A stretch of DNA of 64,000 bases from Anaerostipes caccae L1-92 (GTDB lineage Bacteria; Bacillota; Clostridia; Lachnospirales; Lachnospiraceae). The translations under genes were made by a program, and so were the position numbers. Numbering within the stretch: the stretch's first letter is position 1; each line of letters starts with the position of its first letter. The DNA lies in NCBI RefSeq assembly GCF_014467075.1, contig NZ_AP023027.1:3447501-3511500 (forward strand), written 5' to 3'. The notes below the pieces were generated by a model, which was given only the letters and a program-made list of their open reading frames with translations, was not told the DNA's origin and searched no databases. This document shows, piece by piece, positions 51,601 through 57,546 of this stretch.

Positions 51601-53494
51601 CCATATCTGCCTGGATCTTGTACGGCTCCTGCTCCTTGACCATCCATTCGCCTTCCGTATCACCGTCGCCAACTTTGTAGTATTTGTAGTCAAACTGGAT
51701 TTCTGCTTTATTCTGAATCGTAACGTTGTTTTTGGGATAACCGCTGATCACGATCTTGCCTGGCAGTGTAGTTCCGGCATCTATCTTTTCTTTCAGATTC
51801 ACACGGACTCTTCCCGTGGCATTGCCGGGAAGCCTGCCTTTAATTCCTGAGATTCCCCACCTCACTTCATCATCGGTACTCTTCTCTGTCACACTCTGGG
51901 TAAAGTCAATCCATTGCTTTTCTCCTGTAGCGGAATTGGTAACCTCATACTGGAACGGATGCTCCTTCGCCAGAAACTTTTCTATTCCGCCGTCTGCATC
52001 TTTTTTCGGAACCTCATAAAACAGTCCGTCCAACATAAACTGACCCGGCACCGTATCTGTCACTCTCGGTGAAAACAGCGGGATATTCCCTTTATTTGTA
52101 ATGCTCTCTATATAAAATTCGGATAAGCTGTTTACATAAACGTGTTTATTATACGGAGCTTCTGATTCTGAAACTTTTTTCGCAGAGTAATCCGGCTGCG
52201 GCTTCATAAAGGTAGCCGTAGCTGTATTTGTCTTAGACCAGTAAATCTCCGGTTTTCCAAAAATAATCGTGGATACCAGCTTCGTCTGAAGTTCGTTGGT
52301 CGTGCTGCTGCCCTTAAACTGAATATTGTTTGTGAACGGCAGCCTTACCAGAAACTTAGCCTGGTGGTGCAGGTTTTTATCCGGGTGTTCTTTTGCGTAG
52401 TTTGGAGAGTGTATTTCTTCTTCATGAATGACTGCAATCTGACCGTTTCCGGTATAAGAATAAGGGATAGGTTTTCCAAGCTTCCCATCTTTGATCTCTT
52501 CATCTGTCAGATCTGTGACATCGTAGACGAGAACACCTCCCTTATCCTCTTTCCCGATAAACTCCGTGTTCTTCCATGAATTTGGATTGTTCGGCTCTGT
52601 ATTTTCGATGATCTGCCCGTCTTTATAAATCCATTTTGTGATATCCCGTGTAAAGATCCCGTCTACCCCGCCTTCGGAGGAGCAGAACGGAAGCTCAAAC
52701 ATCAGGTTGATCTTATCAAATGAAACATCTTTCGGACCGTCCTTATCCTCTGACTCTGAGGTGTTTTTAACTGTAACATAGTGATCGGCATAATTATACT
52801 CTTTCCATACCGGAATGGCAGGGGAGTCTTCAAACACCGTCTCCCATGAAAGATTCGTGTTTACAAACACTTTAATTGCATTTTCATCTACCCCGGGAGA
52901 TTTCCATTCGTCCGCGATCTTATTGCCGTTCTTATCGTAGTACTCCTGGTAAGATGAGCTTCCGGTAATCTTTCCCTGTGTTTTCTCAGGCACATCTCCG
53001 AAAAACTTCACCTTAATACGGAAGGTCAGAGATTCCCCGGCCTTCAGGTCATTGCTTGCTACAAATACGATCTTGCCTTTATAAACTGTGTCCTGGTCAA
53101 ATGCCTTTCCCTCCACTGTCTGCCAGCTGTCCGCCTCTATGACGTTGGCCTGCATTCCAAGCTTTACATCCTCCGGATTGACATTCTCATCATAAACCTG
53201 GAGATTTCCGTCGCTGTCATAGAAAAAAGACGGCAATGCGACGGTGACTTTTGCTCCTTTTGCATAGCCGGAAGACGTGGCTGTGACATTGACCTGTCCT
53301 GTCAGTTCTTCAGATGCCCCGTTTTTAAGCATCGTAACATTGGTCCCCGGCTCCTGCTTACAGGAAAAGCTGACCTGCAGCCCCGGCGACTCATCTGCTT
53401 TTACATTTTTAATAATTGCTGAAAAATTTGGACTCTGTACCACCATTAAAAGTGACAGAATGATAGAAATGATCTGCCTAATGCGTTTTTTCAT
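36608..53494 (-). CDS. Giant secreted, cell-wall-anchored SdrD B-domain protein (5628 residues)
   Basis: One uninterrupted frame of 5629 codons. Residues 1 to about 33 form a signal peptide (KKRIRQIISIILSLLMVV, probable cleavage after VKA). Most of the protein (about 35-4600) is beta-rich, rich in Asp, Asn, Thr and Tyr, with stretches resembling DUF11-type surface domains (DRIEYQVTVSNKSEKESDG near 2120; SFWYKLTAWNKRTDD). At least five SdrD B-like domains lie at about 4630, 4850, 5005, 5170 and 5385, each with G-D-x-V-W-x-D-x-N-x-N-G-x-Q-D-E or a variant that binds calcium in relatives. The end is a sorting signal: VLRTG, hydrophobic span, RKKRKDEEA. It should act outside the cell as a long adhesin or wall fibre. 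GGGGGAACGGAG precedes the ATG. No sortase is in the window. Function beyond the surface location is inference. Confidence 0.9.
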   Translation of the reverse strand: MKKRIRQIISIILSLLMVVQSPNFSAIIKNVKADESPGLQVSFSCKQEPGTNVTMLKNGASEELTGQVNVTATSSGYAKGAKVTVALPSFFYDSDGNLQVYDENVNPEDVKLGMQANVIEADSWQTVEGKAFDQDTVYKGKIVFVASNDLKAGESLTFRIKVKFFGDVPEKTQGKITGSSSYQEYYDKNGNKIADEWKSPGVDENAIKVFVNTNLSWETVFEDSPAIPVWKEYNYADHYVTVKNTSESEDKDGPKDVSFDKINLMFELPFCSSEGGVDGIFTRDITKWIYKDGQIIENTEPNNPNSWKNTEFIGKEDKGGVLVYDVTDLTDEEIKDGKLGKPIPYSYTGNGQIAVIHEEEIHSPNYAKEHPDKNLHHQAKFLVRLPFTNNIQFKGSSTTNELQTKLVSTIIFGKPEIYWSKTNTATATFMKPQPDYSAKKVSESEAPYNKHVYVNSLSEFYIESITNKGNIPLFSPRVTDTVPGQFMLDGLFYEVPKKDADGGIEKFLAKEHPFQYEVTNSATGEKQWIDFTQSVTEKSTDDEVRWGISGIKGRLPGNATGRVRVNLKEKIDAGTTLPGKIVISGYPKNNVTIQNKAEIQFDYKYYKVGDGDTEGEWMVKEQEPYKIQADMVLTPPEIDTVVTAVHTEKKEGESQAAVTEGGSSRSPYHQTVYGKYNRQGMDGYILRAGTQSKGPIAPGYLQLDVPGAANDRGYVTENILLKKDLLDAMINVSVGTSEEDQQYPSGNLILKDVNNQTKKISLKTLVQGYADGDGNVVIERSLWKGDLDNLKSVRIEYDYFAGDQKIVNGDELAAETYLKVMGTLKDYGSLTATGTVSTNYPGTSTSSVTKTGTGTITIEGVNPAITGNVYNEPDHPQASNLTSITVPYNEDSAKAVFHIGNKSHSEMNPGEFLMTLPTNVVDEKTVGFLADEITIKDLKKFGKISKIEFYDISNNTYAGNSKEPDFVLPADQIPAEKDGLITIPESLWKSSMANGLKYVRIIFEPFNGMETAEKLDITVGGTADFYGAASFRGEWACKDALNMNKPAQTAGMTMNVNNPKPEVNAHLNPYYDKTEINTENNGSMVDGNVMGLAVPYEKEASFSFWFGNSAANDAHDFHTVIDFTELNSANQLSAETGKGFYAKSVLIRKELLDIADVKEITVTGSEGSLTLVYDKDAKTFKEKGQPSKTYTLEGEGWKLPKSSVKDLGILSGIEVTGGTMKGGKVPKASQSIEVTGFSDIEMRKVNQAAAKITSKLYTTDRSFELTNQDAARLMISPMYFDTVVDAQFVTPDNKTTRYNNGAEPSEHYRSSYGYSDDTNLEIGYKAVGSIGVDFRQYLQDYSSGPPERHNNQEQYNDSAYSRYQIKNYAYNTPADLKMTVNLPSEGFETYYLKVDPRVKDYVKEIKLYRADGSSYTIDDPKAVWAANENAKSWDGQNGYWRINLLDGEPNYEAEKEGNYYRHPKEEPDGKEAVKKAEIRFSVNQQEYEEIGGVKTAKSPDYGTWYNQSNVNTQNTFEFVGRYYKLGNYKASAETEMTIGGTEKPDGTKTEIKTENTDTTKNSSYRSGWSFKNYYYTYDWYGSYTGSQEYTARHMRSEVPITVYDDARMYSLKGVNLHPETDRKESYPYGATGCYSMSFYRDKTGASGNWSGYYPYIDNAVLEDTLPPITKSDGEYKGFKSTSVQIKKKLLNRTDGDIMLTLSDGSTVKRAAADFSDAADADYKEIRVFYEGEDNAGEAVDGKDIVLNSGQYLTKVKLFVKDIAGDGDFSKTEIDGISKDTVFDNRTEPMINIYGEILALNGDGNNAGVNTVNTKTFKDYDPVNTVIEGNTETGTLLARRIPLKPGYKLTANNTKGWDYQASKLDAGKPEMKPESSAFTIHLENAGTDDGGSDPANSESRDADISGFAFDQALDSRFRLQTIKIPKSVFDSDKWNVTQFKINDGTHSGDDKGVDVKDKFRLETINDEEYYVLDVSKLFVGDDALNTSTYTISGTEFTKCYIQSFTVKIEAKETDGNKNEKFLRPGQALEDIIYDGIFVDRTKEDLEKDEWNENSVPTIGGSGTHDYFYTYYIRNSIQNFKAESATFGYQQSTITAAPHADQTVYNRVSHVEMKQKREDEETKSPAYDEKDGIKLEVDKDHIIPGDRIEYQVTVSNKSEKESDGSETNTPFKNPAVRVTAPVGMKIVGWKYAKKTDSGIGDLKGEFVDNSSSVSTRTPVVNGALEAPESKNTYRNLVITTDTDHGDQYLKLNKDYTVTVVLEAKDEFSGAFEGKTVNTSVYAGGGQRNHYYPYYFGNRDTNPTYSYSSWCSDAFGSASFIKRCVENSSAVDLALNNTPVPTGELTSSVSYMDAGTPAMKFSNPSSVEGGTAWVNDLMDVDLTVSDIKNNTMHDLKETGIEIDLSNQTVKNEQNFYLRKWPEAKYTVAGTEHQAVFYYKEDGDTHWKAMDASFRSDDSNLKKVKQIKWVYEDVPAKDGTNIYKMPDVILHGTANYVDENGASSVNQNYSTMNGILDIDYGHEHYKVSDDDKMEAHLLADTKNTFTVYRLLPNMLADVQAFDKEEDAKSAYAENNSKNKAVYRPNESFWYKLTAWNKRTDDSARRGALDHPVLYDKIPEYVDAPNPDDVEIIWYDKDGHAKDSSAYQKPAVTVTDMKDFDIGGSQEFEKVTSGTDRKPTDTANNPAEEINFKIYKYDFGDQELSRGERIEIVYKTKARKEDLPMASWKDTKENAYLPRYGEYADGPAPNANNTAAKAMDMDNLIHDFGVTGTPGKGIDPGEFLTDSYAYIPGQTTSDGGRFFDYDINSSSRQMCFTNMTVTDPSKEASAVSYRTGAGGGGTDSAYYRYLTSGRVVSGTGSANMNKWKNIIGDEYHNIIWAEHALHLQKAWITGSSDMITDQKYYDQADINYSGGSGHRDDVPNYDQQTAALEAEENYVTRLYALNYGDWDTDGAEFTYVMPRGTRPVLKDGRLEVKAEMKDGTKITVPEENIKILQQPGDTDIGALAPKELADPVHNGAYTGKTYNAADADSKAWVIRITVPEKLTRFWNRGSLDASKQQHYQMSVEFKSEVFKENMNEMWYDRLYVRPVDIESKDSEVPNTMYHQIYDKNDSMDMSEANKSGTVQCNDLETGIWYCSYCNTEAYYNLLSPWPLYLKGRNTYSQAVDRKDIGFNIEASDGSTDSTKYAVTGTRAKQRKPLVRFWAEYGRRDENDVLSADQWYAQAETEVKQLNVRLENEYILSDYHHGNGSGADSGRSYNYTTNGGARGTLFKPVVTVVLPYGVQPVDEDGEVIHADSDGSVVQNFDWEMEQKVWSSGGRLAADTDPDLPADLKSKFDTEIRYMDVDDDGTAAKRYVIRFVPKAGTSTEDVRVLSGRSRNIKMNVIAADYAGNWPDDADKTKDWDSTRVYLGSQHNLFRYITDEQIGGENAGYAVGVDTNQGYYNQDPRLDAVSPDYTYSTYRTGKTIYDNKAMADRAIGRMTPYFEGDKISLQDTGLADSLLFWQTGNGEDKYTDLNYDGKKETGDGAEEAVLQDHGVMNTASLYSKNPRISLTAGISGSRTGTYYSAEPENNTGSPAKLAPIQFAYGDNLWYQLKAANTPAERSGYWGPLTDYGTTGDITHSAFTVNHTLPKALVYDDSGDLESYYIEYVDRDGIKQTLNQSDLESSDPSKNKGWKIQLEVKKVKDKDGNYDHQEILANIIPGQEADVTSGNIHKGKLPSGALRSGKDFTLFLRSRIAELPEPEDILKDPDYWQYNSESSYLDLHRMDGDFVPGGNFKERPIETVSYTNQVKDSQENDYDFDGIFDERYSMAKAAGIRVTKPSVSMRTDTKDPRRIYQKDDITQDIRSSDALYKTKDVFTLLVDEATVHKGNLNQFIVQYKIPNRAPNTVKNGPAEPTDPRIAVSVKRVQTGKWEIPADTKCNVDIGELRKHLRVYVEVLDIDSGSSNVTDETDKDMNWVRLNPDGAKIDENQVIELTGALKKYSEKGAVDEMRWIVTSDDPAHYPVPQGFRLDLDADDSTADKEDVSAVEKKKAENNGYKTDKMHADSFTDSVNKNALQIAVQVGLEEQTEISKFPSFFVSGWGKYSDTQYAGLTAQDDRAGVEISSQNPSMDLKQNLLYLKKHVDADKNISYEWDKNIAINLKNSSKLKQTVQLINASDEMMNLPSDDPEKSKEDNMSRPELTVGLPFIANIDEMKFDYVPYDQVMSDKDCPLNPDYSAKNADTQNRFYWTWRIINAEDETLAPHMEELKLKEGSPVFYRKAVDTSRDRNLVTWRFDNDLAPGDKIVIDYTYEIREPNIGVPLEDMTTKVYGTKDGSFRFFITDDEDEEQASLRVDVSDVNDDSNKTDKNLAISSNNIAFEAFSTLTRGKKVVTDVDDSYLLNTKPLPVQEGGNYTFSDILTNTDTTSNYSVPIFFDVLPYDGDKAITGSKNADGSYTSLTRESKWNGWIDLDSFRIEKADTGGTHTLDAGKYDVYVGPVKKNADGSYALYDMKDMPDVNERSTKEYYQAIADDETKLNQHFVKAEDLISANPDNIEEIRKGVRMFMVRFKDPTADFGPATSYVLKYDMEAPLNLPFMKGSADAAKNGNDSDPFVGWNTFAFWAKRDAPVDSARSGVVLQAPTGRGYVGDYVWNDLNGNGKQDEAEYKEAKNGRMLPSKWTTDLDGDGKADDPGINGVKVELLTESGNPCNVDGEAVINKNGQDYVMDETTGDVKLDEYNGTVTTKKKPYSTVTRSDYWGNQGYYIIANLKPGKYRLRFTMPNKYDDYQLSTPITKTNTKVSIGHKGDNGLTAETYTTDSFGVKAIDLSSEAAVKAYDKQAVDADIGVTKPVRYKGIVWKDLIDDDGQNHEDTDFNGKIDPGEKLLEGVKVTAYEKGNHSPAVGMDGKPLEVMTDADGVYRFDMLWPNREYYFTVEDLSIDGQLMKTSPVRLTKNPLKYSNDNDGTMIVSGNKNIAKTENFKAVIPTDENTGRPVYDNDGKQYAVCDGINFGLVLAKAGYIGDYVWDDKNRNGIQDETEKPLKDIKVKLEAYYYDSDQDKWIRIEKYDKETISSEEGAYFFSNLPVTAAVSFDGGPDIDYLMGYRLSVPEMKEGYIYTKAAQGKDKTKDSNLYSDGRVKDAKIPYIILAEEIKKEDITEANKNTVISYQNKYYDTLNAVFDRDYDIGLLPYDKGEIEGLIWDDTDDKDGLQSKNKKAVKGRTVWLEKKVVPEEEPVPEEPEEENKEETDDHTPATAKSRKKGRDGTIRTGTGSYQEPVMPEDDTYETIASVKTDSSGVFKFKDLDVYNKELKVPEKYRIRTKKNNDEDLTLLKVGNGKNAEIDSDFGLFDEDDRLHAISNSFLLVNTLESEDAYGNLYDYVTARDEKTVDCGIIKYENRVNLGDKVWNDENQNGIQDEGERGIKNVKMNLYRYDAEGDTWQTVKDLRGTSSIKTDKNGHYKFTVPVTDLNPESKDYLKPYRYKVEAETPYEAFLTKRTAGNDKETDSDGWYVDENGQPSEEETITGIAGAKEFEFVSTRMLKLNAEEAEKQGFEEDADRMMEVADLNTVKDDESIDFGFFYKQEEVPYYKENKKTPKQEPRQKRQPRRPLRVLRTGDDRNLFIFIILIASSAGAAAVLYRKKRKDEEA
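36611..36721 (-). other. Cell-wall sorting signal of the giant protein
   Basis: Last 37 residues: VLRTG, then DDRN, a 19-residue hydrophobic span and the positive tail RKKRKDEEA. The layout is that of a sortase substrate, but the usual Pro of LPxTG is Leu and the first Leu is Val. Confidence 0.75.
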
Positions 53495-53605
53495 AACTCC
53501 GTTCCCCCTACGGACTAATGCCCCTTATTTTATTTTGATATAAATGCAAAAAATCTGTGTTTCATCTAACCCACAGATTGATATAGAACATATTAATTCC
53601 CCTTG

Positions 53606-53634
53606 ATTGTATGCCCATCGAAAGATAATGTCAA
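53606..53634 (-). promoter_or_regulatory. Promoter of the giant gene
   Basis: Minus strand TTGACA (complement of 53629-53634), 17-base spacer, TACAAT (complement of 53606-53611). The leader would be about 105 bases. The region 53658-53760 between this and the rml terminator is AT-rich with nothing recognised. Confidence 0.8.
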
Positions 53635-53657
53635 TTATAATGTCAAAGTTTTGTCAA
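53629..53657 (-). repeat. Three phased TTGACA repeats at the giant gene promoter
   Basis: TGTCAA on the + strand (TTGACA on the minus) at 53629-53634, 53641-53646 and 53652-53657, spaced 12 and 11 bases, about one helical turn. The first is the -35 box; the others could be activator contacts or overlapping promoters. Confidence 0.55.
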
Positions 53658-53760
53658 TTTAATAACAATTCCGCCTTTTATTTGTGCACTATGTACAGAA
53701 TTTTAAGATGATTTATTTTACACTCTACTTTGTTAAAACCCCAAAAAATATAATAAAAAA

Positions 53761-53794
53761 GCCAATGTACAGGATGGTTAGCCCATACATCGGC
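53761..53794 (-). terminator. Terminator of the rml operon
   Basis: GCCAATGTA (53761-53769) pairs with TACATCGGC (53786-53794) with one mismatch, then on the minus strand TTTTTT. Downstream of rmlC. Confidence 0.8.
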
Positions 53795-53849
53795 CTTTCT
53801 ATATTTTTGTCTATATTTCCTATCATACCGCTATGATAACAAATGTCTT

Positions 53850-54404
53850 TTAAAACTTAAAAGTGTCTTTTAATCCGGACCATTTCTGGTCTTTCTCTGA
53901 GATCACCAATTCCGTACCCTCCTCAAATGGCCATTCAATGCCGATGTCAGGATCATCCCACTTGATCCCGCCTTCATCTCCAGGGTGATAAAAGTCTGTA
54001 CACTTATAACAAAATTCTGCCTCCTCTGAGAGGACGAGGAAGCCATGGGCAAATCCTTCCGGAATATAAAACTGCTTTTTATTCTCTGCGGATAATTCTA
54101 CCCCAAACCACTTTCCGTAAGTTTGAGAGTCTTTTCTCAGGTCCACCGCCACATCAAATACCTTACCACGAACGACGCGCACCAGCTTTCCCTGTGGATA
54201 CTGCTTCTGAAAATGAAGCCCTCTTAAAACTCCTTTTACCGACATGGACTGATTATCCTGTACAAAGGTCATGCCAAGCCCTGCCTCTTCAAAATCCTTT
54301 TGGTTATATGTCTCCATGAAATATCCCCGTTCATCCGGGAACACTGCCGGCTCAATGATATGCAGTCCTTCAATCTCACAATTTGTAACCTTAATCTTTC
54401 CCAT
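53850..54404 (-). CDS. rmlC: dTDP-4-dehydrorhamnose 3,5-epimerase
   Basis: 184 residues, cupin fold. IEPAVFPDERGYFMETYN, VLRGLHFQKQYPQGKLVRVVRG (with the catalytic His) and FYIPEGFAHGFLVLSEEAEFCYKCTDFYHP are diagnostic. Catalyses the third step from glucose-1-phosphate to dTDP-L-rhamnose. Ten bases after rmlD. Confidence 0.97.
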   Translation of the reverse strand: MGKIKVTNCEIEGLHIIEPAVFPDERGYFMETYNQKDFEEAGLGMTFVQDNQSMSVKGVLRGLHFQKQYPQGKLVRVVRGKVFDVAVDLRKDSQTYGKWFGVELSAENKKQFYIPEGFAHGFLVLSEEAEFCYKCTDFYHPGDEGGIKWDDPDIGIEWPFEEGTELVISEKDQKWSGLKDTFKF

Positions 54405-54413
54405 CTGTTCCTC

Positions 54414-55259
54414 CTAATACCCGATTTCTTTTAAATATCTGGCAAGAGCATCCTGCCATGCCGGCAGCCTTTCAAAACCGTTTTGTGTAAGTTTGTCCTT
54501 ACTCATCCGGCTGTTTTCCGGTCTTTTTGCCTTGGCCGGATACTCATCGCTGCCCACCGGAGCTACTTCGATTTCGATGCCCGCCTGCTTAAATATTTCA
54601 CAGGCAAATTCATACCAGGTGCAAAGTCCTTCATTTGTAGCGTGATATCTGCCATATTTATCTGTCTCTATCATATCTGCTAAAAGCCTTGCCAGATCAT
54701 AAGTATAAGTAGGAGATCCGGTCTGATCGTTCACCACGGTAAGCCTGTCATGATTTTTAGCCAGGTTCAGCATTGTCTTGATAAAATTTTTACCGTTGAC
54801 TCCGAACACCCAGGCAATCCTCACAATAAAAAACTTGTCCAGATTCTGTTCAATGGCAAGTTCTCCCTCGTACTTTGTCTGCCCATATACGTTCAGCGGA
54901 TTCCTCTCATCATCCGGATCCCACGGTCTTTCTCCCTGTCCGTCAAACACATAATCTGTGCTGATGTACATCATCTTAAGATCCAGATCACGGCATACAC
55001 GGGCTATATGTTCAGTGCCGTCCGCATTGATCTTCCTGCACAGTTCTGCATTGTCTTCTGCCGCATCCACCGCAGTGTAAGCCGCACAGTGGATTACTGC
55101 ATCCACATCTGCAGCCGTTATCACCTGCCGTACTTTTTCGGCGTCTGTGATGTCCATTTCCTGCACATCCACACCGATCCCTTCATGGCCTCTCTTTTTC
55201 AGTTCGTCCATGACATCATGGCCCAGCTGTCCGGCTGCCCCTGTGACTAATATCTTCAT
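54414..55259 (-). CDS. rmlD: dTDP-4-dehydrorhamnose reductase
   Basis: 281 residues, short-chain dehydrogenase fold: GAAGQLGHDV nucleotide motif at about residue 7, STDYVFDG, and the catalytic YGQTKYEGE (Tyr-x3-Lys). Final NADPH-dependent step to dTDP-L-rhamnose. It overlaps rmlB by 4 bases (ATGA). Confidence 0.97.
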   Translation of the reverse strand: MKILVTGAAGQLGHDVMDELKKRGHEGIGVDVQEMDITDAEKVRQVITAADVDAVIHCAAYTAVDAAEDNAELCRKINADGTEHIARVCRDLDLKMMYISTDYVFDGQGERPWDPDDERNPLNVYGQTKYEGELAIEQNLDKFFIVRIAWVFGVNGKNFIKTMLNLAKNHDRLTVVNDQTGSPTYTYDLARLLADMIETDKYGRYHATNEGLCTWYEFACEIFKQAGIEIEVAPVGSDEYPAKAKRPENSRMSKDKLTQNGFERLPAWQDALARYLKEIGY

Positions 55260-56293
55260 ACCTGCTCCTGTTCTAACCTTTTTCCGTATTGGTTCTCAAA
55301 ATAGTTTGCATATTCACCGGACAAAATATTCTGCCACCATTCTTTGTTGTTCAGATACCATTCAATTGTCTGACGAATTCCGGTATCAAATGTATACTTT
55401 GGCTTCCATCCAAGCTCTGTCTCTATCTTTGCCGGGTCGATGGCATAGCGCATATCATGTCCCGGGCGGTCTGTCACAAATTTGATCAGGCTTTCCGGCT
55501 TATCCAGTGCTTTCAGTATGGTCTGCACGACCTCAAGGTTTGTGCGCTCGTTGTGTCCGCCTACATTGTAGACTTCTCCCGGTTTTCCTTTATGGAGGAT
55601 CAGATCGATGGCCTCACAGTGATCAGACACATGGAGCCAGTCTCTGACGTTCTCTCCTTTTCCGTATACCGGCAGTTCCTCATCTGCCAGCGCCCTGCTT
55701 ATAATAAGCGGAATCAGCTTTTCCGGGAAATGATACGGTCCATAGTTGTTGGAACACCTGGAAATCGTCACTGGCAGTCCGTATGTGCGGTAATAAGCCA
55801 GGACAAACAGATCTGCGCTGGCCTTGGAACTGCTGTATGGACTGGAGGTGTGGAGAGGTGTATCCTCTGTAAAAAATAAGTCCGGACGGTCCAGAGGAAG
55901 ATCCCCGTACACTTCATCCGTCGATACCTGGTGATACCGTTTTACCCCATATTTTTTTGAGGCATCCAGAAGCACTCTCGTTCCCATCACATTGGTGGTC
56001 ACAAAAATACCGGGATCCGTGATGGAGCGGTCTACATGGCTCTCCGCCGCAAAGTTTACGACCATGTCAAATTGTTCTTTTTCAAACAGGTCCATGATAA
56101 ATGCTTCATCTGCAATGTCACCTTTTACAAACTTGTAGTTCGGTTTATCCTCAACTGGTTTTAATGTTTCTAAATTCCCCGCATAGGTGAGCAGGTCCAG
56201 ATTCACAATCTCATCGTTGGGGTATTTGTTCACCATATGATGCACAAAATTCCCTCCGATAAATCCGGCGCCGCCGGTCACTAAAATCTTCAT
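55256..56293 (-). CDS. rmlB: dTDP-glucose 4,6-dehydratase
   Basis: 345 residues. GGAGFIGGNFV nucleotide loop at residues 7-17, AAESHVDRSI, STDEVYGDL with the catalytic Asp-Glu pair, and YSSSKASAD (Tyr-x3-Lys). Second step of the pathway. A ribosome binding site lies in the 17-base gap after rmlA. Confidence 0.97.
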   Translation of the reverse strand: MKILVTGGAGFIGGNFVHHMVNKYPNDEIVNLDLLTYAGNLETLKPVEDKPNYKFVKGDIADEAFIMDLFEKEQFDMVVNFAAESHVDRSITDPGIFVTTNVMGTRVLLDASKKYGVKRYHQVSTDEVYGDLPLDRPDLFFTEDTPLHTSSPYSSSKASADLFVLAYYRTYGLPVTISRCSNNYGPYHFPEKLIPLIISRALADEELPVYGKGENVRDWLHVSDHCEAIDLILHKGKPGEVYNVGGHNERTNLEVVQTILKALDKPESLIKFVTDRPGHDMRYAIDPAKIETELGWKPKYTFDTGIRQTIEWYLNNKEWWQNILSGEYANYFENQYGKRLEQEQV

Positions 56294-56310
56294 AAATGTT
56301 TTCTCCTGTC

Positions 56311-57192
56311 TTACTTGTCTATATACTTTCCATTCATAACGTCTAAGAGGTACTGTCCGTACTGGTTCTTTTTCAGAGGCTCAATGTCTTTTAACAGCTG
56401 GTCCCTGGTGATCCAGTGCTGAAGATATGCAATCTCCTCCGGGCATGCAATCTTCCTGTGCTGGTGTGTCTCCACTGTTTTGACAAAGTTGGTCGCCTCC
56501 ACGAGAGATTCATGTGTCCCCGTGTCCAGCCATGTGAATCCCTGTCCAAGCAGGGTAACTTCCAGTTCTCCATTTTCCAGATAGATTTTATTCAAATCTG
56601 TAATCTCTAACTCACCTCTGTCCGAAGGTGCAAGGTTCTTTGCATACTCTACAACCCTGTTGTCATAAAAATACAGTCCCGTCACACAGTAATTGGACTT
56701 TGGATGTTCCGGCTTCTCTTCTATGGAAATGGCTTTTCCGTCAGAGTCAAACTCCACGATGCCGAACCTCTCCGGGTCATCTACATAATAGCCGAATACC
56801 GTAGCCCCACTCTTCTTGTTGGCTGCCGCCTGAAGACGTTTCCTAAGCCCGTGTCCGTGGAAAATATTGTCCCCCAGAACCATCGCCACATTATCATCAC
56901 CGATAAATTCTTCTCCAATGATAAATGCCTGTGCAAGCCCGTCTGGTGAAGGCTGAACCTCATAGGAAAGCTCGATTCCAAACTGATGCCCGTCTCCTAA
57001 AAGCGCCTCAAACCGGGGTGTGTCGTCTGGAGTGGAAATGATCAGAATCTCCCGGATGCCTGCGTCCATGAGCACAGACAGCGGATAGTAGATCATCGGC
57101 TTGTCATAGATGGGAAGCAGCTGCTTTGACGTAACCATGGTCAGCGGATACAGCCTTGTCCCGGAACCGCCTGCTAAAATAATTCCTTTCAT
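56311..57192 (-). CDS. rmlA: Glucose-1-phosphate thymidylyltransferase
   Basis: 293 residues. [32 protein letters not shown] at residues 8-39 holds the nucleotide and sugar-phosphate contacts; LGDNIFHG carries the metal-binding Asp; EKPEHPKSN follows. First step of dTDP-L-rhamnose synthesis. The four genes run A-B-D-C and supply rhamnose for wall polysaccharide. Confidence 0.97.
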   Translation of the reverse strand: MKGIILAGGSGTRLYPLTMVTSKQLLPIYDKPMIYYPLSVLMDAGIREILIISTPDDTPRFEALLGDGHQFGIELSYEVQPSPDGLAQAFIIGEEFIGDDNVAMVLGDNIFHGHGLRKRLQAAANKKSGATVFGYYVDDPERFGIVEFDSDGKAISIEEKPEHPKSNYCVTGLYFYDNRVVEYAKNLAPSDRGELEITDLNKIYLENGELEVTLLGQGFTWLDTGTHESLVEATNFVKTVETHQHRKIACPEEIAYLQHWITRDQLLKDIEPLKKNQYGQYLLDVMNGKYIDK

Positions 57193-57234
57193 AATGAATA
57201 TTCCCTTTCTCTTTGTCCGTTATCAGTTAGTGTC

Positions 57235-57265
57235 ATTATAATGGGTGACGTAACGTAACCGTCAA
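57235..57265 (-). promoter_or_regulatory. Probable promoter of the rml operon
   Basis: Minus strand TTGACG (complement of 57260-57265) and TATAAT (complement of 57235-57240) with a 19-base spacer; the ATTATA offset gives 17. Good boxes but imperfect spacing. Confidence 0.6.
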
Positions 57266-57308
57266 GGCTTGATTCTATATTCTAAATATCTTCTTTATTG
57301 TAAATATA

Positions 57309-57337
57309 TTGTTTTTAAATACAGAAAATGTTATGAT
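57309..57337 (+). promoter_or_regulatory. Promoter of the holin-like toxin RNA
   Basis: TTGTTT (57309-57314), 17-base spacer, TATGAT (57332-57337). Expected start near 57344, giving a transcript of about 200 bases ending at the terminator 57502-57546. Confidence 0.65.
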
Positions 57338-57407
57338 GTTTAGACGGAGCAATCTGTGTACAAGGTGGTAGCCTCCCAACTTTTGATAAAGAGGGGAGGT
57401 GGTGCTG

Positions 57408-57503
57408 ATGACTACATATGAGGCTTTATCTTTAATGATAACGTTTGGAATGTTCATTTTGGCACTGCTTGCCTATATTGATAGGAAAAACAAGCGCAAA
57501 TAA
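57408..57503 (+). CDS. Putative holin-like toxin, 31 residues
   Basis: ATG at 57408 with GGGGAGGTGG 6 bases upstream, an unusually strong ribosome binding site. The peptide is a short polar start (MTTYEALS), one membrane helix (LMITFGMFILALLAYI) and a basic tail (DRKNKRK). This is the layout of the Hol-Tox family of small type I toxins in Firmicutes, which insert in the cell membrane. The gene is too short for usual gene finders. A shared bidirectional terminator and a convergent promoter on the other strand follow, so an antisense RNA probably controls it. Confidence 0.8.
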   Translation: MTTYEALSLMITFGMFILALLAYIDRKNKRK

Positions 57504-57546
57504 ATAAACCTACCTTTGTACTTAGCCAGTCAAGGTAGGTTTATTT
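57502..57546. terminator. Bidirectional terminator shared by toxin and antisense RNAs
   Basis: Perfect 15-bp inverted repeat, left arm 57502-57516 and right arm 57532-57546, 15-base loop. The right side continues TTTTATA on the + strand. It overlaps the toxin stop codon, so the 3' ends of the two convergent RNAs are complementary here. Confidence 0.85.

Noticed and set aside
57275..57457. 60-codon minus-strand frame over the toxin leader
   Set aside because: It runs through the toxin promoter and coding region, lacks a ribosome binding site, and the plus-strand small gene has much better signals.
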